Shown: positions 37,901 through 52,900 of the stretch, piece after piece
Numbering within the stretch: position 1 is the first letter of the stretch
Layout: each line of letters starts with the position of its first letter
Assembly (NCBI GenBank): GCA_000727475.1
Contig: KL647288.1
Span: 7,033,414-7,097,413, forward strand
DNA length: 64,000 bases
Source of the DNA: Sarcocystis neurona
Taxonomy: Eukaryota; Apicomplexa; Conoidasida; Eucoccidiorida; Sarcocystidae
Direction: 5' to 3'
Program-made: the position numbers and the translations under genes
Notes under the pieces: model-generated
What the model was told of the DNA's origin: nothing
The model's database searches: none
The model's input: the letters and a program-made list of their open reading frames with translations, nothing else

Positions 37901-40900
37901 TTGTGTTCATCATTGGCACAAACGGCGCACAGCAATTCCATGCCCATAGTGAAAGAGAAGCTCCGAAGGCACGACGAGGGACTGCAGCACTGGACCCTCT
38001 GCATGTCACGGTCGAGCTGACAATCGCAGGCTAGAAGCGAAGTGGCTACAGGCGCATATAAAGCAGAATAGAGCAACTGTTGCTGCCCCACCAACTAGAG
38101 TGTCTCCATTTAGAGCAGCGCAAGCAGGGAGTTGCATGCAGCAGGGGATACGGACCGCAGGCGGTGCGCATTCGAACTCCTCCGTGTAGTATTTATGGTC
38201 AAGGCAGTGGCAGCGTAGACGTTACACGTAGCGTAGCGTAGCCTCTGCAATGCTTACGGATGCGCGAAAGCAGAAGTATCCCATAGGGCACTCTCCGTAA
38301 GAAATTCGATCCACAACTGCGGTTGGTTGTGGGTCCATAGCCCCAGAAAAACAGAAGTATCCCATACTGCAAGAACCTGCGGAAGCACTCAGTCCCTCTG
38401 CATTGCAGAACTCCCCTGTGGAGACAAAAGACATACAAGACGTCTCTACAGCTATGTGTTTTTCTCGGTCGGTTTTCTGTTCTTTCAAGCGAGAAGAAGC
38501 GATTGACGCAGGCGCCAAATTTCTTGTTCTGGTCTCTTAAGATGCAGCCAGAATTGGGGCCGGCATCCGAGTTTAATGCATTCATACTCAAGCCCACCAT
38601 GGCGCCGTTGCAGGGCGTTCACTGTAGTGAATTTTCAAGTACAGCACCCACGAATGTCTCATCAGGAAGTAGCCGCTAGACCTCCTTTCTTCTCTCCGGT
38701 AGTTCATTGTATTGAAGTAGGACATATCAGTTTGACGATAGCAGTGAACGCTGTAGGTATCAACTCCGCATCGTTACGACTTCACCGACTGCACGCGTTC
38801 CGAATAGAAAGTACCTACAGATGTGCTGGTGACATTTTTCTCTGGTCCCCGAAACTCCCTCCGTGTTTTTCTTTGACAGAGTATTACCTGGTGGACAAGG
38901 CAGGCAAGAACTTTGATCTGTTCCATACTTCGTTGGCAGGTGTGTACCTATTGGACATTTCACAGCCGTAGTGGCGCCTTCCGGGCAGTAGTACCCTTCA
39001 CTGCAGCCAGTACTGTCCTGCGGAGGGGCTCCTACAGATGCACGGGGACAACACAAGAGCAGCAGCGTGTTCCGGCATAGACTGATACAGAAGACGTGTG
39101 TGGTATCCAAATTCGCGCCTGACGTTGTCTCCAAACGTCACCAAGTAGCAGCGCTGCACTGCCGTTGGCTGGTGATGGAACGTTTGGCTGTTTCCCAGCG
39201 GGCTCTGGAAGAGAAAAAAAACTGACCCGCAGTGCAGTGGAAGCCAGCAGGGCACGTTTTGCAGGCTCCAAGTCCCTGCGAAGCAGAAAACAGGTTCACA
39301 GTATCCCGCCCACGCGACCGCTGAGGATCCGCAGGATGCAAGGGTGGCTCACGTTGCCTGACTTCGTAGCAGCCATATGTTGTTGGCCGCTGCAGGTGAT
39401 GCAGCCGTCCAGATGCTATTCTACCCGCTCCACAGCGAATACAATCCAATCATATACGTGATAACTAGCCACGTGTACATCAACTGCTAGCCATGCGTAC
39501 ATCAACTGCGGCAACACTGAACGATTCGTAGCCATCGCAGTGACAGGGTGGCACGCTCTGCTTTCAGCAGGCGTCCTGGAGCTCTGCAGTTAAACCACAT
39601 GAGGCCTGCAACGAAGTGCGCTGTAGCCTCATATCATGACGGCCGCACGCATTTCTCCATTCGCATCTCCGGGATCGCTGCGCGCGTGTAGCCGTGCACG
39701 AGGTATGCCACTTCGCAATACGCAAGAAGTCCGCACAAGGCCCATCTCCTCAGCAGCTGGAGAAGGTAGAACCTCCACAGAAAGCGTCTAGCTCCTGAAG
39801 TTCGGGAACGAATTCTTGTGCCCAGGGTAGTTAGTCAATGTGTTTAGTTCTCAGCCCCTTTTGCAGCAGGCCTAGGAGAGAACAATGAGAAAGAGCCTCA
39901 CCTCTACATCGCTGAACTCTCCATCTCCACACGGTGTCGCCGTCGTTGCACCTGCCGAGCAGGACATCATCACCGGGCAGATGGCGCCAGGGTCGGTAGG
40001 ACGTTCCACAGACGATCCGGCACTGCAGAGAAACCCCGGGTCGCAGGGCATAGCAGCAGCATCGTCTCTGCCGCAGTAGTGACCGGCAGGACACTGTGAG
40101 CAGTGAGAAGCCGCGCCAGACCCCTCTGGAGACCCCGAGGTTCCACTTGGGCAGAGTAGTGGTGCGCTGCTTCCCGGAGGACAGTAGTAACCAGACGGGC
40201 ACTGTCTCCCTGGTACGCAGGAGTCGTTCGCGTTGCCGCAGTCAGTGGAAGGCTGCGAAGGTGGTGCCGCCTCAGCCCCGAAGCGGCAGTAGCTTCCTGC
40301 CGTGCACTCGACCGCAGCCGTCAGGTCAGTTGCTCCAGGTGTGGGACAGAATTTTCCAGGAGGACTGCCGTCGCACAACATCAGGAGAGTGCAGCCGGTT
40401 GAATCCCGACATACAGGCGAACACTCTGGCACACTCGTGTGTAGTGCGCAGATGTAATACCGACGTCAGACGACTCTGCAGTCCACCAATGCTGAGAACA
40501 CAAATCAGATATGCAGCCTTCCGGTGGCGTAGCTGTTCGGGTGCTCGATGCTCCGTGGAACCGAAGGGCCGTGACACGAGGAGAAACAATCGAACCTTGC
40601 TTACCACTTTATGCAGTGCTCCACTTTCCAGTTGCCTTCGAATGGCGCATAGGTTCCTGCTGGGCAAGTAATGCCTATTCCGTCCACGCAGTAGTGCCCC
40701 CTGGGACACGGCTGTGGAACGGTGGTGTTGTTGGAGCACACGTAGCCTAGGATATGCGACAAGGCAACAGGAAACGTTCATCACAGCGGTGCATTTGCCT
40801 CTCGCTGACTATTGCATCCTTCGATTTTAGGGTATATTTGCAAAAGATAGCAGCTACCGTGTACAGTCCCAGCTGAGCGCAATTGTGCGTCTGTCGGGTG

Positions 40901-43900
40901 TGCGTGGGAAGCCCAAAATTCCTCCGGAGGCAAAGCCACAAAACCATATTCAAAATTGCTAGGAAACACTATAGCGGAGCTGCTCGCCGCAAGTATTAGA
41001 ACTTAGCTGGGACGCTGGTTCTGTTGAAGGGAGACTGCAGAGCTGGAAGCACAACTACTTCGCTAGGTAACTCTGAAGGGTACTGCGAAACCGAATGGAA
41101 ATGCCAGCGTACGCGCAGAAACCGTTACCTTTTGGGCAAGGAAGGCACGTCCGTTGTCCTTCGGTGGCTTGGTAAGTGCTGTACAGACACAAAGCGGACG
41201 CTGCTGTAGATGTCGTACACGGGGTCATGATCTACCGTTTTGCAGCACATCTTAGCACACTGATTTGTGGGTCCAAAGCGCTTCAAGCAGCGAGGCGGCC
41301 AGAGTGTTACCTTCTGCTGGTGCGATTACACGGTTGTTCTGGTCGAACCAGCAGTGACCACACATTTGACATTTTGTGTTTCTTCTCCACGCAAGAAACT
41401 GGTCGTGCAGTAAACGTCGCTGTGAAACTCCCGTTTCGCCCCCGCCCTCTGGGACGTGCTTACCCCGCAGCACACGGAGTGGGTGCTGGAGCGTCTCGGG
41501 GGCAGTGACTTCCCGCTGGACACGCAAGAGTCGTCGCGGTCTGAGGAGCAGAGATGCGTACGCAACGTTTCCATTGAAAACACATATACACGCGTGGTCT
41601 AGCTTGTGGGTCGCGCCACACGCAGGCGTGCTGTCGCGACCGGGGGTTGCCTGTGTAGTCTGCAGACAAACGCTGAGCGGCGAACATTGCGGGAGTCGAC
41701 AACTATACTCCATAAACGGGACTTATTTTCTGTCCCGGTGTGGATTCTGTAATATTTGCGCAAGTTTTGCTCCAACTGGAGGCGTGTCCCCGACAGAAGG
41801 GTGTCGCTACGATTACAGCAGTGCACTGAAGAAGGGTTGTTTCATCATTTCTCCATTAACGTCGCTGGACTTCACCTTTTGGCCTTCGGGACAGTAGTAC
41901 CCAGCAACACATCCGCCCGACGCAGCATTCAGACCCCAGCCGCCGCAATGCTTTCCAGCATCACACGCAACGCAGGACGCCTCCGTAGTGCCCCCAGTAG
42001 CAACTTTGAAAGTTCCTGGGGAAACAAGCGTCCTCAACAAGGAAGTCGGGACCATTGAGTGACACTGTCTTGAGAGTTTGCTGCTGTAGTAAGATTTCCG
42101 AGGTTGAACTGTCACTGATTTCAAAACTTGGCACCGAATCCCCGTGTGCTAATTCGTAGACGTGCACATGCCCTTATGACTTCGCCGTTTAGCGTTAAAG
42201 CAAAGAGCTCCGATGGTGCGACATCCCCATTTAGTTTTGTGAAAGAAACACCATCACACACAGTGTACGCCAACGGGGATCTTCCCCGCCCGTCATTCGT
42301 CGTGCCAGGGTGTCACGTTTTATCGGCGTGTAGCGGTGAGTAAGTTTTCTCATTCCTAGTCCCACTCTAGTCAGCGTGCGGCAGCAAAACTTCGCTAACC
42401 TGGCGGGCACATGAGAGGGAATATTGCGCCAGACGGACAAAAGAATCCAGCGGGACAGTCGCCGCCTGTGAGGCTACTGTAGCAACCATTGATTGCCACG
42501 TCTCCCGTTGGAGCCTTAGTGGTCGAGGCACGAAAACAGATATGGCCACCATCGCAGAAGCCCGAAGGCGAATCTAGGCCAGATGCGGCGCAGTAGGATC
42601 CAGCCGGGCACGCAACGGGTGCCGCTGAACCCTCTGGGCAATAGTGACCTGGTGGGCAGTCTTGTGCAGCCGCTCTAGTGCAATACTTCCCCGCCGGGCA
42701 CCGGTCAGTAGGTTTTATCAGGCCTTCCACTTTACACTCAAAGCCGCCCTTGCAAGTGAGGCAGCTTGTGCTAGACCCCTGACCATCCAGTGGTTGGTAG
42801 GTTCCCGTCGGGCACTTCTTCTCGCCACCGCCATCACAGTAGTGACCCTGCGTGCAAATTTTGCCGCAGCATAGAAGCCCCCTTCCTCGTCATCCCCCCT
42901 AATTAGTTTGAGGGGGACATGGAAAAACAATCAAGAAAAATTACAAGGAGGCGCATCACTTTCGTTTGCGCCTAGTCAGACAGACACAAGGGACATGCAG
43001 AGGCGTCAGAAGGCGTACGAAGACTTGAATGGCGCACGATATTTTCGGATTACAGAGGTGCACGGGAGTGTCCACGGGGCATTTCCTCACGTGACTATTA
43101 GGCGCTCAAGAGTGCGCCTTTTCAAGCCCCAGCCGCGTATTTCGAAATGGGCAACAAAGACAAAGCGGTTTCGAAGATGTTTAATACGGTCTCGCGATGC
43201 ATATTTGCCTGCGTGTGGCTGGGAATATCTAAGATGTCTCACTGCGTCTTAGTCAAAGGCCAACCGTGCGGTATTCCTGACTTGTCAGGAAACAAAGGCC
43301 AAAGTATGACTAGCAGCCACACACGTGAACATAAGCCACGTAGGCGGAAGGAACTAAAAATCAGAATAGGAAGTACCGACTCACCTTTCCGCATACAGTT
43401 GTAGAAGACTGTGTGCATGTAAACCCAGCAGGGCACGGTTCGCACGAATCCTGCATGGGCAAGGGCTGCCACGTGTTTTGTCCGCATAAAACTTCAGCGC
43501 TGGAACCCTGCGGGCACTCATGCCCTGGTTTGCAGATTCCGGTCGACGGATTCGGTATAGTAGAGCCACCGACGCAAAAGAAGCCGCCTTGGCAGTCACC
43601 AGACGGACCGATCAAACCTGCTGTACCGCAGTACCTGTAACGCACACAGACACAACATTTTCCTGTATCCTTTTAGCGTAGCTCTAGCCCAACAGTAAGC
43701 ACTGCTGCCCCTTCATAGGGTGGCGAGCTGTACACTAGCAGAGAAAAGCAGATGGGGAAAACTAGATTATGTGACTGCTTTGCAGGCACGAGTATGTACG
43801 TATCCATGTAATAAACCCCATCAAGAGGCGTCGTGTTCTTTGTTGGCACAAGTGGATACGAAGAGAGACGCGACTGTGAAAAGGCTTCCCACCTACGTAC

Positions 43901-46900
43901 GTCGTGTGTGTCGAGCTATGTTTTCAATAAACATTTCGTACTGTCAGTGGAAATAGATGCACTAGTTGGCAAATGCTTTCACAATAATCAACTTGGTCTC
44001 TGACGAGAAAAAATTGGAGACACCGCAGCCACGCATCTCCTGCAAATTGCGGACATTTTCAACCGCCTTGGCACACACGTACCCAACGTCACTAGAGTGC
44101 TAAACGAAGGTGACTACCGCGCTCGTCTTTGTCTGTCAGGAAGCGGCAGACAGCTCCACTTCTTGAGGTGTGACCTCAAGCAGATACAGTCGCTGCTGCC
44201 TGAGGTATCTGCGGCACTTACTTCCCGGCAGGACAGGGTTGGCAGTCCGCCAGCGACGTGCCTTTAACAGCTGTTGAGAAGGTTCCTACTGGGCACAGAA
44301 TATAGGTTGTGGACCCCTCGGGGCAATAAGATCCTGGCAAACACGCCTGCTCTTGCTTGCTCTTTGAGCCAGGCGGGCAGTAGTAGCCTGCCTCGCAGAG
44401 GCCCGTCGGGCTGCCCAGGCTCGCGGTCTCGCAATACGAGCCAGCAGTACAAGGTAAAGGCGTGACTGAACCAGCAGGACAATAGTGTCCAGGCGTGCAG
44501 TGATTGTGGCCAGCGGTTGAAGTCGCGCCTTCCTCACACCACTCTCCTTCAAGACAAGGTCCGGTCGGAGACGCCCTGCACGCAACAGCGAATCAGACTG
44601 AGCTCCACAGTGAACGGCTTTGTCGTTCCACGAAGTGGTATGCTGGACGAGCCTGTACTCTCACGGCCCCACGCATATATGCCGAACCTGTGCGTCGTCC
44701 TGCAACGTACACACTTGTAGGCACCTTTTACGCGAGGCACACGGACACGAATCTCGTCTCCATTTTGGACTAGACAAGGATGCAGCAAATGCTCCCGAGG
44801 GTTGCGTACGTGTAATTGTGCACTGTAGGTAACGTTGCTGGAGTAAAGTAAAGCATCTTATCTCCACAGACGAGTAGAATGACACAGTGTGCACTTGCAT
44901 CCTAGGAATGCTAAGCACAACGCGTTAATTCCTTTCGATTTGATCGTGAGCGTACGATACCCCTTACACCACCTAACTGAAATGCACTTCCCGCATTAAC
45001 GAAAGGAACGTGAGTTTGCACCTGGTGTGGCCGCAGTGGTATGCACCGGTGCAGCTGGTGATGCGTAGCACGGTTCCCGCCCCTCAGTCCAGCCCTCTAG
45101 GCGGCTGGTACCTACCGTGTGTGTTGCAGGAAGCGTTTAGCTGCAACAGACAGGTTAGCAAAGAGTGCTGCCGATACATTCCTGCACCCTGCCTGCGGCT
45201 GGCGCAACCGAGTTGTGGCTATGAAAGAGGCGATACAAAACGGCCCCTTGTCTTTGCCTTCCGAAGGGTCAAGAAGAGGAAAAACAGTGCAGCTTACAAG
45301 CCAGAGGTGTCACAGGAAGCTCCTGGTGGGCAAGGTATGCACTGAAAGCGACTCGAGCCTCCAGACTGGGGGTTGTACGTCCCAACTGGACAAGGCGTTG
45401 CTGCAGAGGCTCCTGAAACATAGGGTGAAAATGCAGTTCAGGCTGACTCTTCCATTGGCCATAAAGACATGTCCCGGTCCGAGAGCGTTTGTCGACAAAC
45501 GGAAAACAACTCGCACACGAAATCAGGCTCCCCTGCTATATAAAACTATTGGTGGTGAACGCAAGCACGGGTGTGCTTGAGACACAAACCGGCGCAGTCA
45601 AAGCCGCAGACCAGCCATTGTTTGGTCGTATCGTGAGCCGAACGGAGTGAGCTGAATCCTGAAGCAGCTGTGGTAGATTGGGCTGTCGCTGGCAGTTCAA
45701 GAGCGGCTGAAGGAGCCTTACTTTTGACTGCGTGGCCGATGACTAACGCCCACAGATACGTAAGCACGTGAGAAACACGCGCTTCCTGCGATCACGTGTA
45801 GGCAGCGTTGTCGATAGAAAGGTGCTATTCTGCTACACCAAAGTGTGGTCTCAAGATACAAGAATACGTGCCAACATCTCAATGCGGGAATTGGCGTTGA
45901 GGCTGAGAGTTAGACAGTAGAATACCTTCGGGACAAAAGTGTCCAACGGGGCATACTTTCCCGGCCGAACTCCCCGCCGTGTCGCAAAGAAGGCCAGCTG
46001 GACAGGTAACGCACTCGGCTTGAAGGCTTTTGTCTTGATATGTGCCGATCGGGCATGGAATTTCTCTGTCAGATGCAGCAGGGCAATAATGTCCTCTTGG
46101 ACAGTGATGGACCGTAATGCCGTTCCCTCCCGCGGGACAATATGTGCCTTCCTTGCAGGGCGTGGCGACACTCATCCCCTTGTTGGGGCAGTAGTGTCCT
46201 GTACGCACCGACGGCAGGCATAACGGTTCAGTTCCTATGAAGTGATAATCCATCAAGCTGACTGTCAATGTCCGGACAAAAAAGCTTCCTTGCCGTAGTA
46301 GTCGTGAATTGATCCTCTTTAGGAACTCTTTTTTTCTACATGTAGTGCTAGTTTGGCGAGCGACGACATCACGGAACGGCCCAGGAGACGAACGGGATTG
46401 CTTTGCGAAGCGTTTGTGTTCAGAGGGTCCATACAAGCACAGGTTTTCGTACGCTCACATTCGAAATATTCTCCAGTATATTCACGTATTCGTCTGTTAG
46501 TGTGGGGCGACGTTTGGAGATGCACTGTGCAATGTTGAGCCTGACCAAAAAGACACTAGCACACCGCAGTGCGAAGAGAACAACGACAGGCTTCCGACCT
46601 GCGCCTGAGTACACTAACAGTCATGGCTACATGAAGTGAGGATGCTTGTTCACTGCTGGAAACTCAGCGCGGGAGCCACCTTACCCGCAGGACAGTTTTT
46701 ACAGGCGCTGACGTCGATTTGTAGTTCCAGGGGTTGAAAGGTGCCTGGGGGGCACCAAGTAGGCAAGTGAGTCCCAGCAGGACAATACGCACCAACAGGA
46801 CATCTCCCTCCCTGCCCGTTAACTCCGAAGGATTCATTCGGAGTCGCGCTGGCGGCCCCATAAATGCAATAGTACCCCGCAGTACAGTCTCCGCTTGGGC

Positions 46901-49900
46901 GTGTAGCGCCGGCGACTTCGCAATATTTGCCCGGGGGACAACCTGCGCACTGAGCTATGGAATAACGCGCACTCGCCGTAGCCGCCACCGTCCCAGCCGG
47001 ACAGGGTGCGGGTGTAGAAGAGCCCTCAGGGCAATAGTGGCCCGCGGGACACACGGTCAAGGTAGTCGTCCGTGCAGTTGGGCAGAGGTACCTGTACGAG
47101 GGAAAACCATTCACAATGCCTCTTTCTTTATTCTTGAAAGTCTCAGGCGACAAAAACTCTCTGTTTAGCTGTAGACTCGCATGGAAATTAGAAGAAACCC
47201 GTATGCATAAACACTTCACTCGGAACTAGAGGGATCTTAGTCGGTGTGCAGGTACGGCAAATAGCTCGAAGTGGAATGAGCCCTGGTTGCGCGGACTTTG
47301 AACACGCAGCACGAGGAGCTTCAGACTACGGCGTTAGCATGTAAATTTAGACCGACGAAGCGGACAGCACTCAACATCTGTAAAGAGTTTCGGAAACGTG
47401 TTGCAAATCATGAAAATCGTTCTGCATAGTTTTCCATACGAGTAGAGTATCTCTGAACGTGTTCTTTGAATCCGTGCGTACCCCTCAGGACAAATCCAGC
47501 AGGCGCCCATTCCGCTTTCTGGCGCATAGGTTCCCGCTGGACAGTCTGTAGGATTTTTGGATCCTGCAGGGGCCATTGTTCCCGCAGGGGTCACATCTGC
47601 CCTGAAAATGTAAGTCACACGCGCACATTTACGCATGTAGTCGCAATGGACAGCGCGGAAGAGATGGTGAGGCAGTCCGAGCCTGTAGCGCCCAGGTTGT
47701 TTGTCAAGGCGGGCAAGCTTCATTTATGGTGTGATGGTCCGTTGCGGCCGCATGAGCTTGGGACAAGCTTGAAGGCGGGGACGCATAAGCAGGCGGTTGC
47801 AGGTACCATCAGCAAAGATACGAATGCCTGCGTCGCCCAGCGCCATGGTGGCACAAGTTGACTTACGTAGGTTCCCAACTGCCAGCAGGACAGATGTAGC
47901 CTGAGGGGCAGGGACCATCGGGATTCGGATTTCCTTCTCCTACACAGAAGCTCCCAGCTGGGCACTCGACGCAGGCGGTAACGTCCTTAGCTCCCCTCGT
48001 CGGATTATACTTTCCATGCGGGCAAGGTAATGCCCGGGTTGCACCCTAACAGGCATCAGAGTTCCCAAATGTTTCCAACTCTTGTGTGGAACTAAGCCCG
48101 CGAGAGGAATTCAGTTCAGGCAAGACGAAGAAGCATCCAATCGTCTATTGGATTTGGCGGCGCTAAAAAGGATAGTGTATGAAGCGGGTTGTCTCTACTG
48201 GACAGACAAAGGCTGAGCGCGTCTGTCGTCAGCCTGTCCAAAGAGGGGGGGGAAGGAGCGCCCACAGGTTGATGAAATCGAGTAAACAATGCGCTTGGGT
48301 CGCAAGGACAACAGCTGGAACACAAGCGGTGTGAAACTCCTTCTGAGTTTCCCCTGACTTGCGGTCAACCGTATGCAAGTAACCGACTTACAGCGGGACA
48401 GTACAATCCTGCTGGACAGGGATATCCAGTTCCGTCGGATGGAGGCGTTGGCACATTGGCACCTTGTTTGCACAAAAATCTGCAAGCGTTCACAAATATC
48501 AGGACATGGAGCGGGCCAGGTGAGGCTGGAGAAATGAGGGGCATGGAGGAAGCTGTGTGCTCACTGCGTACTGCTTTGAAGTATTACTTCAGCTGCTGTA
48601 CCTATGCAGCCCTTTCATACGTGGAGACCATAGTGAGGCTGTTTTCAGATGGTGGAGATGCTCTCATGACGCTCTGACATCTCCTTAAATTCGCACTCTC
48701 GTGGCACATACCCTGCCTCGCAATCTCCCGTAGGCTTCGTCAGACCTGCACGTCAGAGTCAGACCGCAAAGGGCGCACTCAACCTGTTGTACACAGGCAA
48801 GTCGTTCGTGTATGTAAGCTCAACGATAGAATCGACCTGCGCAAACAGGTGGACTTTCTCGCCACGTCCCAACGTACTGCAAAAAGTACAAATCATTACT
48901 TGCACACTGTTGAGCGGAAGTTCCTCTTGCGCAAAGCACCGCTTGCAAAATTTACCTTAGTGCGGAGACATCATAAAGGAAAATCGAATGATGAACGAAC
49001 CTAAAAGAGAGCGACTTTTGACATATTAGTGTCTGTGCTCCCACGTTTCTCCGTTCAACGCTAATGGCTTACGAGGGTTTCAATGGCATGCAGCAATTTT
49101 TACAGCGTTTTTAATAATACCTTAGCAGGCAACGCAAAGTAGAATTCCATAAAGCTGAGTGTCTACTCATAAAAAGGGCGTAGACACGAGCTAATGCAGT
49201 TAAAATCTCACGGTAACAATCGCTCCACTTAACAAAGCTAAGGTGTGAGCCCACAGTTTGCACTTTGACGTCAGAGGCGAATACAAAGAAGCAGCTGCAG
49301 TATTTGGTCAGACGAAAGGGGATTCCAGGAAATTCTCACGAGGCTGCTGTAGGCCCAGGGCACACTCTTCAAAAAACATGTGCACCGACATGGACACTAG
49401 AAATGCACACGCGAAGGTTTTCAAGAACATGGAAATACCTTCTCCCGCGCAGTATTTTCCTGCCGTGCAGCGCAAGCATGACTCAGCTGAAGGGAGCATA
49501 GTTCCTGGATTGTAAGTCCCCTCTGGGCAGGGTGTTGGCTGCACAGAGCCACGGGGGCAGTAGTGGCCAGCAGTACAAGGTTTGGGGCCTACATCGCCTT
49601 CTCCATTCAGACAAAAGTAACCTAGGTATCACAAGCACAGCAGAACGGCTGCTTTAAAAAGACACTCATCTGTTTGCTTCTAAAAGCTCGCATTGTCAGC
49701 AGGTCTATCACAGTTACACGTTAATAGACGTAACCAGCACGAACAATACATAAAGGAATGTGCTTCACAATCACACGGGTCTGAATACGCTAGGACCGTC
49801 ACGAAACATCGTGTGACTGCTTTTGTCTAATTTATCACAGCGCCAGGTTTAATGTTTATCTGCGGTGCTGTCGACCTGAATATTGTTCCTAGCTGTATCG

Positions 49901-52900
49901 CCGTGCAAGAACGAAGGTCTTACCCTCTGGGCAGGGGAAGCATTCCTCTTCAACAGCTCCGCCCAGCTCCGGCCTGCAGAAACACACCAGCACGTTGTGT
50001 GCTCCGGTCATATCTTTACCATCCATCTTGCCGCCAATAAGAAAGCAGCACAGGTCAGCGGAGCCGAGAATAGATAATACTTCAGCGTTAGACACACACA
50101 GCACAATTTGTTGCACTCAAGCATTAATATTGACAAGAAAGGACACGCGTATTGCTTTGGCCGAGATGTGGAATCCAATTCGATGAACGTGAAGTAGTAC
50201 ACTTCTACTGTTTCCCTGCATAGTCCGTTCGGCCTTGTTTGACAGCGGCAAACCACCGTTTAACAATGGTGAAGTGGTGCTTACGGAAACCATCGAACCA
50301 GTAGAGCTGCAAGTGAACTTCATGTACCACTTGACCCCCCTCTAGCCCGGGCAGATCTCGAAAGGGCCTTCTGTCGGCATTGCCCCCACAACCGCACGAC
50401 TGACCTCGGATTACCTGGCTGTTCCCTGGGGACATGGTGTTGGACGGGTGCTACCGGAAGGACAGTAGTGGTCAGCTGGGCATGGGGTCGTCGGCTCAGC
50501 AGCACCCGTTCCGGAGATGTAGTAGCCGGCTGGCGCCTCTATGCACGCAAACGCTCCACCCTACAATGCAGAGCGCACTAGGTAAACTGCCGATGTAAAC
50601 GACCGATCCTGCGAAAGCTCGGAGACGTCTGCACACTCACTTTTATCTTTGCAAGTATCCGTGTGGGCAAAAATAAGCTACAGGAGAGTGCGGACTCTGC
50701 ACGTCAGCGTGATCTATCACTGCACACGATAAACCAACAACGCCTAGGTCTACCGTTGGAAAACAAAGGTGAAGTTACAGCAGATTACACCAGCGACTGT
50801 CAAGGCACTCGAAGAGGTGTGCGGTCCCGTGTCCCCTTGTTGACTGGGCAGTGAGCAGTCGTCGAGCTGGGTGCCATTGGGATATTAATGTTGTGTCAAC
50901 AGAATGACGCCACGATTACGCTGCTGTGTTCACTCATCCCCCGGCTTACACAAGCGCCTCACCTGATGAAGTAGAGGATTATATGTCCCTTCCCGACAGG
51001 GTATTGGAGTTGTAGTAGCCTGCAACAGATAAAAGAATATGAGCGTTCTATTCACAAACAAGGCCGTTTAACCAAGCTTCTTTCCCTGCATTTCTAAGAC
51101 TTCTACCTGGAGCATGGGAAAACACAGTAGCTGCCTTCTGGTCGCGAGCATGGCGCGAGTGGAGGCTGCGTTGCAAAAGTAATTCTGGCTCTTGTCGCCC
51201 CTTTTGCTTCCTACATAATGAAGCATATTGACGCCTGGTCGCCTGCTGTTGGCAACCCATGTGACCACAGGGATGCCAATATCCAGGCGCTTTGTTCTGT
51301 ACGGTCCTCGTGAAGTATTACATTCTGAACACCTAACAGGTATTTACCTACAGTGACGGGCAGGAGCACGACCTTAGGGTGCACGGCTGCAGAAGGCAAA
51401 GTAGCGAACATACTCGTGCACTCTCGCACACCTTGAGAGTCCGATCACGACACCTGCACTCGTGAACCGTTCGCAAAGTAGGACAAACTGTTAGGATGCA
51501 TAAAGACTCACATGCAGACAGTAGTGCCCTCTTGGGCACGGGTGGGAGGCAAGACTAGGCGGTTCAGCTAGCCCAGCGGGGCACAACAATCCTGGGTCGC
51601 AAGGCTCCATCGTGACACCAGTTAGGGTGTCCGCTGGTGGACAATAGTAGCCAGCCGGGCACTGAACGCATTCGCCATTTGGACTCGGATACCTCCATGT
51701 ACCAGGGTCACACAAGGCTCTCTGAAGAGTTGCGAATTTGATTGGTACGCTTCCCCTCTGATCGATGCACTGTCCAAATGTTCCTGCGTTACAGTCCCAC
51801 CAACTTCACAGTGTTTCAAGCAAATGGAAGCTGCTGGCGGAAGGATTTTTCTTGGACCGCCCCTGTATCAACAACTACCACTACCGTTCGAAGTCAGCTA
51901 TGTCTTCCTACGGCGCAGGGGACGCGTTGACCACAACAGATGCGTTGTAGGCGTGCACAGGAGTTACGAATCCGCCGGCAGGGCAGCTATTTATAGAAGT
52001 TGACTGTGTTTACGGCGTGTTCTCAGAATTCAGCAGGCAGAGGTCAACTTATTGTGTGCGTGAAGGCTCTGCGATAAGGGCCAACATGGAAACTCAAATA
52101 TGAAAAATTCTGCAGCCTGCTGTGGCACAAGCTGATGCCATGGACAGTTGACTACGGAATTAGAGGAGCTCAGCCTTACCGTCGATTGCCGAAGGTATCG
52201 AGCCATCAAGAAGTAGAATCCTGTTTATGTCGGTATTGCACTCGGAGGAGCCGATCGTATACAGACGCCACGTGTCATAGTCGTCGGAAGCAGCAAGGGC
52301 ATCGACTCCCGCGACGACCACGGTGTCGTTGTGGAGAAAGCCAAAATCAACAACTCCACCGGTGGCGAGGGGTGGTGACAGGCCCCTGAAACGTACTCCC
52401 TCGTCCTCGGACACGAAAAACTCTCCGGTAGTAAGACACGCGAACACTGCCCCAGAAGGACTCCTTCTTAATCGCACAATACGATTTGGAAACGTGTAGG
52501 AATTCGGGAAGCTTGTTCCCATGTTATATGAGCGATACAATTTAGCACCGACTGCAACCAGCACGACACCGCCTCCCCTGAAGAAGATCGCACCAACAAC
52601 GGGATCGCGTCCTAGAACCGTGCGCTGGACGGTTTTGAATTTGTCGTACGTGACCAGCAGGCTCCCGCCCTCTTCACCAACCACAAATGCATCACTCTGC
52701 GGATCTGCTGAAAAAGAAACGGGTTTGATGCCGGCAGCTGCATATGCTTGTGCAAAACTTTGTCCAAAATCTTCAGACACGTAAATACCCGTGTTTGGAA
52801 CACCTGTCCATGTCGCAAATCATACAGGAAACAGAAGGCATGATATATCATCGATCGCCTGTGTGGCGGCGACACGAAACTCGCATCAATGGGGTACACC

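Noticed and set aside
41376..41897. Long + strand open frames opposite GCC exons (also 32263-32745, 40096-40671, 34344-34814)
   Set aside because: They mirror Cys/Gly/Pro-rich codons of the opposite strand and contain no motif of their own.
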